The notes below the pieces were generated by a model, which saw only the letters and a program-made list of their open reading frames with translations, ran no database searches and was not told the DNA's origin. DNA of 19,700 nucleotides, taken from the NCBI GenBank assembly GCA_031277235.1, contig JAITMT010000008.1:1-19700 (forward strand), given 5' to 3'. The DNA is from Tannerella sp. GTDB taxonomy: Bacteria; Bacteroidota; Bacteroidia; Bacteroidales; Tannerellaceae. The position numbers and the translations under genes were made by a program. Below, piece after piece: positions 13,126-19,700 of this stretch; position 1 is the stretch's first letter, and each line of letters opens with the position of its first letter.

Positions 13126-13722
13126 TTATTCAAAAACCAGCCTGCGCGAATCGAGCGGCTGAAATTCCTTTTCTCCGGGCTGTGCCCCCGGAACGCCAAA
13201 CGGCATCTGCGCCAGCAGTTTCCAGTCGGAACTGAGATTCCATTCCTTTGCTACTGCACTGTCAATCAGCGGATTGTAATGTTGCAGCGAAGCGCCGAAA
13301 CCAGCTTCTTCGAGCAGCAACCAAACGGCATACTGGTGCATCGCCGAAGCCTGATTCGACCAAACCGGAAAATTGTCTGCATAAAGCGCAAACGCATCCT
13401 GCAAACCTTTTACAACGGCTTGATCTTCAAAGAACAACACTGTTCCATAACCTGCCTGAAAACAATTTTCGATTTTCGATTTCGTACCTTCAAACCCTTC
13501 GGGGTCTAAAATGGCTTTCAGCGTTTCCTTGACGATGTCCCAAAATCGAACGTGATGCTCGTTCAATAACAAAACCACCCTTGCCGACTGCGAGTTAAAT
13601 GCCGAAGGCACATGCAATACTGCCGTATCAATCAACGACTTGAGTTCTTCATTTGCAATTGGACTTTTACCGGTAATACTGTAGAAAGTCCGCCTATTTT
13701 TCATTGCCTGTTTTAATTCCAT
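13126..13722 (-). CDS. Nitroreductase-family oxidoreductase (FRM2/YdgI-like)
   Basis: 198 residues, a normal length for small FMN-dependent nitroreductases. The N-terminal MKNRRTFYSI carries the Arg-Arg FMN-phosphate motif. VPSAFNSQSARVVLLL is the conserved Ser/Gln FMN-contact stretch. The region WSNQASAMHQYAVWLLLEEAGFGASLQHYNP is typical of the FRM2-like branch, followed by LLAQMPFGVPGAQPGEKEF. The likely reaction is NAD(P)H-dependent reduction of nitro or quinone compounds; the true substrate is unknown. It is transcribed alone from a consensus promoter about 55 bases upstream, divergent from the surface-protein operon. Confidence 0.9.
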   Translation of the reverse strand: MELKQAMKNRRTFYSITGKSPIANEELKSLIDTAVLHVPSAFNSQSARVVLLLNEHHVRFWDIVKETLKAILDPEGFEGTKSKIENCFQAGYGTVLFFEDQAVVKGLQDAFALYADNFPVWSNQASAMHQYAVWLLLEEAGFGASLQHYNPLIDSAVAKEWNLSSDWKLLAQMPFGVPGAQPGEKEFQPLDSRRLVFE

Positions 13723-13777
13723 ATTTTTTATTTTATTTTGTAACTACTCACCCCTTCACTTTTTTGAAAGGATGCAG

Positions 13778-13808
13778 CAAAGATAGCGGTTTTAAAATTT
13801 CCGGCAAA
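13778..13808 (-). promoter_or_regulatory. Promoter of the nitroreductase gene
   Basis: On the minus strand TTTG (13805-13808), a 19-base spacer and TATCTTTG (13778-13785). Confidence 0.8.
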
Positions 13809-13969
13809 GAAAAAATCAAAAAAAAAATATTTTACCGATAGAAAATTATTGCTTTTTGCTTTCGTTTTTCACAATTAGGCAAGCAAGGCTGAATAGTTAC
13901 AATTTTTTTTTGCATTTTTGGAGTCAAATCAGGATTTACAGACAAAATTTGCAAAAATGCAATAAAAGA

Positions 13970-14000
13970 TTTGCAATGACAAAAGATCTTTTTACCTTTG
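13970..14000 (+). promoter_or_regulatory. Promoter of the surface-protein operon
   Basis: TTTG (13970-13973), a 19-base spacer and TACCTTTG (13993-14000). The leader to the ATG at 14104 is about 95 bases. Between this and the nitroreductase promoter (13809-13969) is A+T-rich sequence without other features. Confidence 0.78.
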
Positions 14001-14103
14001 CCCCCGAAATTAAAAGAAACAAAGAAGCATCGAACCAATCCCGCCCTGTTCAAGGAAGGGAAGTTCTATTATAGTTTATTATGTTAACAATAAAGATAGA
14101 GAA

Positions 14104-15474
14104 ATGAGTATGAATAAGATGGTAAATTTAAAAACAATCCTTATGACTGCCGCATTATTCGCGGCAAGTGCGGTATGCGCACAAGTCGGTATCAATACCG
14201 AAACACCGAAAGCAAGTTTGCATGTAAAAGAAATACTTCCCGTTACAATAGCGGAAGGTATTATTGCTCCCAATGTAAGCATTGCCAATCTCAACACCGC
14301 CGTCGCCCTGTATGGAGCGGATCAAACCGGCGCCATTGTATATGTAAATGATGTTACGGGTGGCTCTACGAACGCACAAACGGCCAATATTACCGCCACA
14401 GGCTACTATTATTTTGACGGAACCGCTTGGCAAGCCATGAAAGGTAGCACAGGCGGCGGCTCCGGCTGGCTGCTTACCGGAAACGCCAACGCAACTTCCG
14501 CCAGTTATTTGGGAACTCCTACCGGCACGGACGTAGATTTATACTTTAAACGCAACGGCGAACAAGCCGGCTGGCTGGACGGCGTAACTTTCAACACTTC
14601 CTTTGGAGTGGGATCGCTGCCGAATGAAAATAATAACGGTTGGAATACCGCTATTGGATATAAGAATCTGGCAGACCCTAATTATTCCGGAAAGTCAAAT
14701 ACAGCCGTAGGGGCAGGTAATATGACTGCGGGACCGGGAGGACATGATAATGTAGCAATAGGCTTCGAAAACTTTGGGAGCAACAATGAAGGACATGATA
14801 ATGTGGCTATCGGCACCCGGAATCTTACGGACAATTACAGGGGACATGATAATATAGCAATAGGAAGCGCCGTTCTTGACGGGATTTCCGATGGTATTCA
14901 GAATATAGCCATTGGTTCACGCACTTTACAGGATACCGATGGATCGAACAACATTGCCATTGGTTTTCACTCGGGAGAGTTTGCGGATGGCAACGATATG
15001 ATAATAATAGGGAGTAATTTAAAAGCTTCACAGGGAGATAGCACTTTAAACATCGGCGATGTGATTTTCGGCGTCAGCATGTATAACGTCGGCAAAATAG
15101 GCATCGGCACACCCTCTCCGCGAACCACGCTCGAAATAAACGGGTCAGCGACCAACGAATCGGCATACAACGCAGGAACTGTTACCACCATTGATTTCAC
15201 AAAGAGCAACCTTGCCCGCACCACGAGCACAGCCACCACCGGATTTACACTCAACGGAATGAAAGACGGCGGCACCTATACGCTCGCCATTCAGGCAAAT
15301 ACAACGGCGGCGATTACAGGCTTCACGGCTCCCATACTCGGAAGTTCGCCTGCCGCCAATTTCACGCTGTATTATGCGGATTCCACAGGTACGGATCCGG
15401 GACGCAGGGTTTACACGATCGTCTGCATCGGAACGGAGGCTTATATTTATGTTACACTGTTGAAAGCATTATAA
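14104..15474 (+). CDS. Secreted repeat protein with YadA-head-like motifs
   Basis: 456 residues with a signal peptide ending near AVCAQ; an ATG two codons later (14110) is an alternative start. The mature protein begins VGINTETPKASLHV, a start common to Bacteroidetes surface and tail-fibre-like proteins. Residues about 180-300 hold seven NxAIG repeats of 16-18 residues (NTAIGYKNL, NTAVGAGNM, NVAIGFENF, NVAIGTRNL, NIAIGSAVL, NIAIGSRTL, NIAIGFHSG), the pattern of YadA-type left-handed beta-roll heads. A KIGIGTPSPRTTLEI block follows, then a beta-rich C-terminus. No YadA membrane anchor is present, so export and attachment must differ from trimeric autotransporters. First gene of a two-gene operon. 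Probably a surface adhesin or structural protein; this is inference. Confidence 0.8.
   Translation: MSMNKMVNLKTILMTAALFAASAVCAQVGINTETPKASLHVKEILPVTIAEGIIAPNVSIANLNTAVALYGADQTGAIVYVNDVTGGSTNAQTANITATGYYYFDGTAWQAMKGSTGGGSGWLLTGNANATSASYLGTPTGTDVDLYFKRNGEQAGWLDGVTFNTSFGVGSLPNENNNGWNTAIGYKNLADPNYSGKSNTAVGAGNMTAGPGGHDNVAIGFENFGSNNEGHDNVAIGTRNLTDNYRGHDNIAIGSAVLDGISDGIQNIAIGSRTLQDTDGSNNIAIGFHSGEFADGNDMIIIGSNLKASQGDSTLNIGDVIFGVSMYNVGKIGIGTPSPRTTLEINGSATNESAYNAGTVTTIDFTKSNLARTTSTATTGFTLNGMKDGGTYTLAIQANTTAAITGFTAPILGSSPAANFTLYYADSTGTDPGRRVYTIVCIGTEAYIYVTLLKAL
14738..14856 (+). repeat. 51-bp tandem repeat inside the YadA-like gene
   Basis: GGACATGATAAT recurs at 14740, 14791 and 14842, exactly 51 bases (17 codons) apart, encoding the GHDN(V/I)AIG units. 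High DNA identity at the repeat starts suggests recent unit duplication. Confidence 0.8.
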
Positions 15475-15486
15475 AGAGGATAAACA

Positions 15487-16884
15487 ATGAAAAAGTTACT
15501 AACAATAACAGTAATGACAGCAGCGTTTATTGCAGTGCAAAAAACCGATGCCCAGGTAGCAGGCACCCCGTACATCGTACCGCAAAAAAAAGAAACGTCA
15601 CTACCTCCCGAAGAGGTAGGCGATATTGGCACTTCTCAATACCGTTGGGTAGGCGCTTTCTGGAAGTGGAACCAAAAGGGTGAACGCCTCATCCGCTTTA
15701 GAAATACCGGAACATGGAAAGCCGAAGTATTGAACAACAACAACGGACTCAACTGGATACGGTTGGACAAAACCATGACCTCCGACCCTAACGTGGGTTG
15801 GCGTACAGGAGCCAACGAGGCGCAGGTGGTAAGCGGCAACGACGCGGGCTTTGAAAACGCCTACCCCGTAAACAGCACGCTCACCACCGTAACCGGAAAC
15901 GGAAATATCTATTTCCGCATTGGGCTGACGGGCTCGGCGCCGGGCGGCTCCGACGACCACCGCTACGGAGTTGTACAACTGACCATCAGCAACAACGACA
16001 TACACTATATCTATATCCGCCAAGGCGAAGCCGCAGATGTGCTGTACCCCAATCGCATCCCTACCCCTTCCGCAGCATTTTCCGCTTACAACGTTACGGC
16101 TCCGAATTTGGGAAATGGAGGAACAAACCTTGCCAATCACCCTGTGCTTTCGCAAGCAGGGGTTTTTACCGCATACCCCTCGCAAGCAGGGGCTTATTTT
16201 ATATGGAACGACACCAGAGCCTTTCATCCCACCAATCCTGGCGGTGGCGCCGGTGGAATTACAGGCTGGCCTACAACCTACGCTTCCACATGGAATACTA
16301 ACAACGATGTATGCCCCTCCGGTTACCGCGTCCCTGTGGATGGTCCCCTCCCCCCTTCAGGTGGACAGGAATACGACGGAAATAATCCGAATCAATCGGA
16401 GATGCGGCAATCGTTATACGCTGTACCGAAGGTTGGTGATGGTGTAGATTATTCCAGCTTTACTTATGGTTATTATGCAGACGGATTCTTTGACCGCCGA
16501 AAGATAGTTTCATACGGCGGATCCGGCGCTCCTGTCGCCGTTTCTACCGTTGCCAACAGTATCAACAATGTCAACAATACGAATATTGCTTATGCGGGTG
16601 TTTTATTCTTTAACCCCACAACCTACGCATCGTTGTTCTTTCCGGCAGCAGGCGACAGGGTAGGCACAAGTAGTTCCAACGGAGCGCTTGCCGGTACGGG
16701 CAATATCGGCTACTATTGGTCAAGAACCACCGACCAGAACCAGGGCGGCACTTCCAATCCAAACGCATGGATCATGTACCCAACCGGTAATGGAGCCACC
16801 TCTGGCGCCCAAGTCAGTCAGCATTCTGCGGATAAACACTACGGTGCATCTTTGCGGTGTGTGGTGGGCAGCAAAACGCCGTAG
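15487..16884 (+). CDS. Secreted BACON-like/FISUMP-like surface protein
   Basis: 465 residues with a signal peptide (MKKLLTITVMTAAFIAVQKTDAQ). The N-terminal half (about 60-185) resembles a BACON-type Ig domain: FRNTGTWKAEV, NGLNWIRLDKT, then VVQLTISNNDIHYIYIRQG. The C-terminal half is like the Fibrobacter succinogenes major paralogous (FISUMP) domain: NDVCPSGYRVPVDG near 280, then YYWSRTTDQN and a final SADKHYGASLRCV. Such proteins are exported and often surface-exposed in Bacteroidetes; the ligand is unknown. It starts 12 bases after the YadA-like gene, with AAAGAGGA just upstream, so the two are co-expressed. Two SQAG units (30-bp DNA repeat at 16150 and 16180) lie in the middle linker. Confidence 0.85.
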   Translation: MKKLLTITVMTAAFIAVQKTDAQVAGTPYIVPQKKETSLPPEEVGDIGTSQYRWVGAFWKWNQKGERLIRFRNTGTWKAEVLNNNNGLNWIRLDKTMTSDPNVGWRTGANEAQVVSGNDAGFENAYPVNSTLTTVTGNGNIYFRIGLTGSAPGGSDDHRYGVVQLTISNNDIHYIYIRQGEAADVLYPNRIPTPSAAFSAYNVTAPNLGNGGTNLANHPVLSQAGVFTAYPSQAGAYFIWNDTRAFHPTNPGGGAGGITGWPTTYASTWNTNNDVCPSGYRVPVDGPLPPSGGQEYDGNNPNQSEMRQSLYAVPKVGDGVDYSSFTYGYYADGFFDRRKIVSYGGSGAPVAVSTVANSINNVNNTNIAYAGVLFFNPTTYASLFFPAAGDRVGTSSSNGALAGTGNIGYYWSRTTDQNQGGTSNPNAWIMYPTGNGATSGAQVSQHSADKHYGASLRCVVGSKTP

Positions 16885-16927
16885 TACAAACCATGCATAC
16901 GGGCGAAAAATCTGCCGGGTTTAAGAG

Positions 16928-17049
16928 CGCTTCTAAAAACTGCATTTTTCCGTCCTTGCGAACCTGAAGGGTGAAGCAATCCGGTGAGAATAAGCAGTCT
17001 GGATTGCTTCGTTCCCCGCAATGACGTTTACGGAGAGTTTTAGAAGTGC
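16928..17049. repeat. Nested palindromic intergenic element (MITE/REP-like)
   Basis: Outer arms GCGCTTCTAAAA (16928-16939) and TTTTAGAAGTGC (17038-17049) pair over 12 positions with one mismatch or G-T. Inner arms GAAGCAATCC (16973-16982) and GGATTGCTTC (17001-17010) pair perfectly, with TTGCG/CGCAA between. The GCAATGAC and GAAGCAATCC wording is of a kind I remember from widely dispersed intergenic repeats. It lies between two convergent operons and may help terminate both. Confidence 0.75.
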
Positions 17050-17055
17050 CCATAA

Positions 17056-17083
17056 GAGATTTCTCGACTTCGCTCGAAATGAC
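17056..17083. repeat. Short dispersed-repeat-like motif GAGATTTCTCGACTTCGC...
   Basis: A 28-base sequence with an imperfect hairpin (ATTTC.. CGAAAT around CTTCGC), directly next to the nested palindrome. The wording is familiar from intergenic repeats of many bacterial genomes. No coding sense is seen. Confidence 0.5.
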
Positions 17084-17128
17084 AAAAGTGCTTCTCTGCC
17101 AATCACAACCGCTAAAACACCCGCATTT

Positions 17129-18229
17129 TCAAGCTCTCGCAAACAGATACAAAAGAATCGCCACAATCACAATCACCAGCGCCGCGATTTTCGGAATGCT
17201 CCACGGGCGTTGTCCGAAGACCTGTCCCGTTCTGCCGTTGATGGTGAACAGATAGGATTTCGTCTTGTAACGGTATGCGCTCAACCATACCGGCAGCAAT
17301 ATCAGTTTGAATTTGACGTTTGCATAAGCCGTTTCCTGCCGGTGTATGCGCTGTTGACTGCCGCCGATTTCGGAACGGATCGCCGACGAAATGTACGCCT
17401 CCATCTGGTTTTTGGCGGAAGGATAACATTCCTTGAAATCCTTTTTGTACAATTCCGTCAGGAAACCTTTCACAAACTGTTCGCTGTAAGCCACATAATT
17501 ATTTCTGTCCCAATTCGTTAAAACATTGGCAAGATCGGGCGGCATACTGTCCGAAGCAGGCACAATCACATCGTCAAACTGATGTTTCAGTCTGCCCGAA
17601 ACGGGATACCAGTCGGTAACGGTTTGACTTACAGATTTTCCGTTGACAATACGGCTTACCTGCCGGCTGACGCCCCTTTCGCCGTTGTACACCGTCTGCG
17701 TGTCGGCGTCATACGTCCAATACGGCAAATAGACGCCTTTCATCCGTTCTTCGGCAGTCAGTTGTTTGGCGAAACCGTTCGGCGCAAACCACCGCGACGA
17801 AGCCCATTTCTTAAATCGCTCATTACAAACCTTTTTCCCGATTTTAAAAGGTAGCAGATATTCGGGTTTCCACGCGCGACGCTGCACGGATTCCTTCAAT
17901 ACGATCGGAGTACCGCAAAACGCACAGGCAAAGGAAGTTACATTTTCGGGAAACGTTGTTCTTGCGCCGCACTGACCGCAAGTTACTTCCGCAACGACCG
18001 TCTCGGTTTTTTGCTGCAATTCAGGATGTTGCGACCATTCCAGAAAATCGTTTTCCCGAACGTCGGCAGGCGTCAAGTCAAGCGGAACGTCCGAACCGCA
18101 ATGTTCGCAGTGAAGCATTTCGCGTTCAGGTGAATACACAAGGATACCGCCGCAGGAAGGACATTTCCCCTGCGACGTATCGCTTGATTGTATTACGTCA
18201 ATATTCTTATTGTCAATTAATTCGGACAT
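17129..18229 (-). CDS. Zinc-ribbon protein with C-terminal membrane anchor (YdjG-like)
   Basis: 366 residues. Two zinc-ribbon pairs: C23/C26 with C41/C44, and C84/C87 with C102/C105. A middle domain follows (FKIGKKVCNERFKKWASSRW; GVYLPYWTYDADTQTVYNGERG). Residues 345-366 are a single hydrophobic helix (IPKIAALVIVIVAILLYLFA), so it would be a tail-anchored membrane protein with a cytoplasmic body. The layout matches B. subtilis YdjG, which works with the SPFH protein YdjI in recruiting PspA; the family link is from memory. Here it lies 18 bases after the SPFH gene in one operon, with no pspA-like gene in the window. Likely a membrane-stress or membrane-domain function. Confidence 0.82.
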   Translation of the reverse strand: MSELIDNKNIDVIQSSDTSQGKCPSCGGILVYSPEREMLHCEHCGSDVPLDLTPADVRENDFLEWSQHPELQQKTETVVAEVTCGQCGARTTFPENVTSFACAFCGTPIVLKESVQRRAWKPEYLLPFKIGKKVCNERFKKWASSRWFAPNGFAKQLTAEERMKGVYLPYWTYDADTQTVYNGERGVSRQVSRIVNGKSVSQTVTDWYPVSGRLKHQFDDVIVPASDSMPPDLANVLTNWDRNNYVAYSEQFVKGFLTELYKKDFKECYPSAKNQMEAYISSAIRSEIGGSQQRIHRQETAYANVKFKLILLPVWLSAYRYKTKSYLFTINGRTGQVFGQRPWSIPKIAALVIVIVAILLYLFARA

Positions 18230-18247
18230 ATTTGTCTGGTATGGACG

Positions 18248-19372
18248 TTATGAAACGGGAGGTATCGGAGGAGGCACGGCGGCGAACAGTTGCGACAATT
18301 CCGCAACCGCGCTTGCCGCCGTCCAAGCCGGCATTCCCTGCGCCCAAACCAGCGACTGGGCGGTCAGTTGCCCCTGCACGGCTTTCTGCTGCAATTCGGG
18401 TACGGTGAAGGGACCCGTTTGCTGCCCGTTTACTGCTATAAAATACATCTTTTGTCCGCCGGGAATCGGAGGAGGCGCTCCGGCGCCCGCCTGCTGCCCT
18501 GCCATTTGTTGCGCCATCTGCTGCGCCATCGCAAAACCGACGCCCATACCCATCGTATCGCCGGCAAGATTGCCACCGCCGGGATTTTGCGCGCCTGCCA
18601 TCAACGCTTCGGCAAACTGGAACTGCGTATATTTGGTCATATCGCCCAAAACGCCCATGCTCGTGCGTTTGTCGAGCGCTTTTTCCACTTCTTCGGGAAG
18701 CGAAATGTTTTCGACCAGGAATTTCGTCAAATCAATGCCCAATTCCGCAAATTCGGGCGTCAGAATCGTGGTCAGCGCCGCCGAAAATTCGTTCAGGTTT
18801 GCCGCCATGTCAAGCGCCGGAACCTTGGATTCAGCCAGTTTGTCGGTAAATTGAGTAACCACATAGTTACGCAACTGTTCCTGAACGCCTTCGGTCGTGA
18901 AATTGCCGTCGGTGCCTGCCACGTTCCTGATAAATTTCGTAGGATCGCTGTTAATCTTGAAGTTAAACGTGCCGAATGCCCGCATCCGGATCGGTCCAAA
19001 CTCCGGATCGCGCATCATAATCGGATTTTTCGTACCCCATTTTTGATTCAAAAACTGTTTCGTGCTGACAAAATACACTTCTACCTTAAACGGCGAATCG
19101 AAACCGTATTTCCATCCGCGCAACGTAGTCAGTATCGGCATGTTAGCCGTTGTCAATTGATGTCTGCCGGGCTGATAAACGTCGGCAAATTTTCCCTGAT
19201 CCACCAGCACGGCAACCTGCGATTCGCGCACAATCAGTTGCGCACCGTTTTTAATCTCGTTTTGATAACGCGGAAAACGCCAGATCATCGTATCCTGCGT
19301 GTCGTCAAGCCATTCAATAATATCAATTAACTCATTGAATGCCTTCTCTTTAATTTTGTCAAACAGTCCCAT
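18248..19372 (-). CDS. SPFH-domain (YdjI-like) protein with C-terminal GYF_2 domain
   Basis: 374 residues. The N-terminal 240 residues form the SPFH/virion-core-like domain (MGLFDKIKEKAFNELIDIIEW; TMIWRFPRYQNEIKNGAQLIVRESQVAVLV; FGPIRMRAFGTFNFKI). A Gly/Ala/Met/Gln-rich linker (AQQMAQQMAGQQAGAG) leads to a GYF_2-type domain at about 307-374 (MYFIAVNGQQTGPFTVPEL; LVWAQGMPAW), then a Pro tail. SPFH proteins oligomerise on membranes; the GYF_2 domain likely binds proline-rich or membrane-protein partners. It is the first gene of a pair with the zinc-ribbon protein, 18 bases apart. No clear -7 element was found upstream. The region 19373-19484 separates it from the divergent gene. Confidence 0.88.
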   Translation of the reverse strand: MGLFDKIKEKAFNELIDIIEWLDDTQDTMIWRFPRYQNEIKNGAQLIVRESQVAVLVDQGKFADVYQPGRHQLTTANMPILTTLRGWKYGFDSPFKVEVYFVSTKQFLNQKWGTKNPIMMRDPEFGPIRMRAFGTFNFKINSDPTKFIRNVAGTDGNFTTEGVQEQLRNYVVTQFTDKLAESKVPALDMAANLNEFSAALTTILTPEFAELGIDLTKFLVENISLPEEVEKALDKRTSMGVLGDMTKYTQFQFAEALMAGAQNPGGGNLAGDTMGMGVGFAMAQQMAQQMAGQQAGAGAPPPIPGGQKMYFIAVNGQQTGPFTVPELQQKAVQGQLTAQSLVWAQGMPAWTAASAVAELSQLFAAVPPPIPPVS

Positions 19373-19484
19373 ATTTCTGAATTTTTATTGGTTAATATGC
19401 TCTTTCGATTCGCAATATTACGGATTTTTATAAAATCGGCAAAATTTTTAATGTTTTTTTAGACTTTTTTCACAAAAATCGTTT

Positions 19485-19492
19485 TATCTTTG
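19485..19492 (+). promoter_or_regulatory. -7 element for the gene at 19522
   Basis: TATCTTTG, with initiation near 19499 and a short leader. The -33 region is T-rich without TTTG. Confidence 0.6.
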
Positions 19493-19521
19493 CAACATTC
19501 AACTATTAAAAATACGCTCTC

Positions 19522-19700
19522 ATGAAACACTTTGTATTTATTATTTTTATGATTATCAGCTCATTGCAAATAATTAACGCCCAAAGCTGGAGCAAGGAGG
19601 ATTCGCTTTGGCTACAGAATTATTTGGAAGGCAAGGAGCCTTTGAAATTGAACGAAGAAACGCTCAAAGCCATCAAAGAAGGAAAGCTCATCGTCCCGTC
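19522..19700 (+). CDS. Secreted protein, N-terminal part (cut by window end)
   Basis: ATG at 19522 opens 59 complete codons and runs off the window. Signal peptide MKHFVFIIFMIISSLQIINAQ, then WSKEDSLWLQNYLEGKEPLKLNEETLKAIKEG. This opening (W-x-x-x-D-S-L-W-L, then a short KLN segment) is reminiscent of DUF4858-type Bacteroidetes proteins, from memory. It is preceded by a TATCTTTG element. The function is unknown. Confidence 0.75.
   Translation, partial: MKHFVFIIFMIISSLQIINAQSWSKEDSLWLQNYLEGKEPLKLNEETLKAIKEGKLIVP

Noticed and set aside
14738..14856. Possible CRISPR-like array
   Set aside because: The regular 51-bp spacing is in frame with a protein repeat and lies inside a coding sequence.
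18290..19330. Plus-strand ORF of 346 codons
   Set aside because: It lies opposite the SPFH/GYF gene, has no recognisable motifs and is rich in residues typical of antisense frames.

Overview
The window looks like chromosomal DNA from a member of the Bacteroidetes, most probably order Bacteroidales. Most upstream regions carry the phylum's TAnnTTTG -7 element, in the best cases with TTTG about 19-20 bases upstream, and Shine-Dalgarno sequences are mostly absent. The hpt-adk-obg order, the conserved hypothetical/rsmI/lipoprotein cluster, the FISUMP-like surface protein and the lineage-typical secreted proteins fit the same group. Most of the window is ordinary core genome, with accessory DNA packed around pnp.

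Layout: 195-2438 is a plus-strand housekeeping operon, hpt-adk-obgE. It is followed by a small winged-helix gene (2480-2683) with its own promoter and terminator. From 2782 to 9983 lies the pnp neighbourhood. The intact pnp (5456-7699, minus) is flanked by two A+T-rich accessory modules. Module 1 (about 2990-5400, plus) has a structured RNA-like leader ending in an intrinsic terminator, a 42-residue ORF with a strong Shine-Dalgarno, a 201-residue conserved hypothetical and a secreted protein with a TonB-like C-terminus. Module 2 (about 7870-9890, minus) has another long RNA-like hairpin, a 115-128 residue hypothetical and a secreted 457-residue protein. Each module is bounded by direct copies of one end of the pnp locus: a collapsed copy of the pnp 3' end plus terminator at 2782-2987, and an 86-base copy of the pnp promoter region at 9897-9982. 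This is the most unusual structure in the window.

10260-12770 is a plus-strand operon with a Bacteroidetes-specific hypothetical, rsmI (16S rRNA methyltransferase) and a coiled-coil lipoprotein. 12889-13047 is a 52-residue protein gene with a textbook promoter and terminator. 13126-13722 (minus) is a nitroreductase-family gene. It diverges from a two-gene surface-protein operon (14104-16884): a YadA-head-like repeat protein, then a BACON/FISUMP-like protein. 16885-17128 holds nested intergenic palindromic repeats. 17129-19372 (minus) is a two-gene SPFH/GYF plus zinc-ribbon membrane protein operon, comparable to B. subtilis YdjI/YdjG. The window ends inside a secreted-protein gene starting at 19522.

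Gene-poor stretches: 2684-3390 holds two terminators, the pnp relict and the RNA-like leader, with 2988-3230 otherwise blank. 5157-5455 holds a small palindrome and the pnp terminator. 9637-10259 holds two palindromes, a promoter-like repeat and the promoter of the next operon. 13723-14103 holds two divergent promoters. No rRNA, tRNA, CRISPR array, integrase or transposase was seen.
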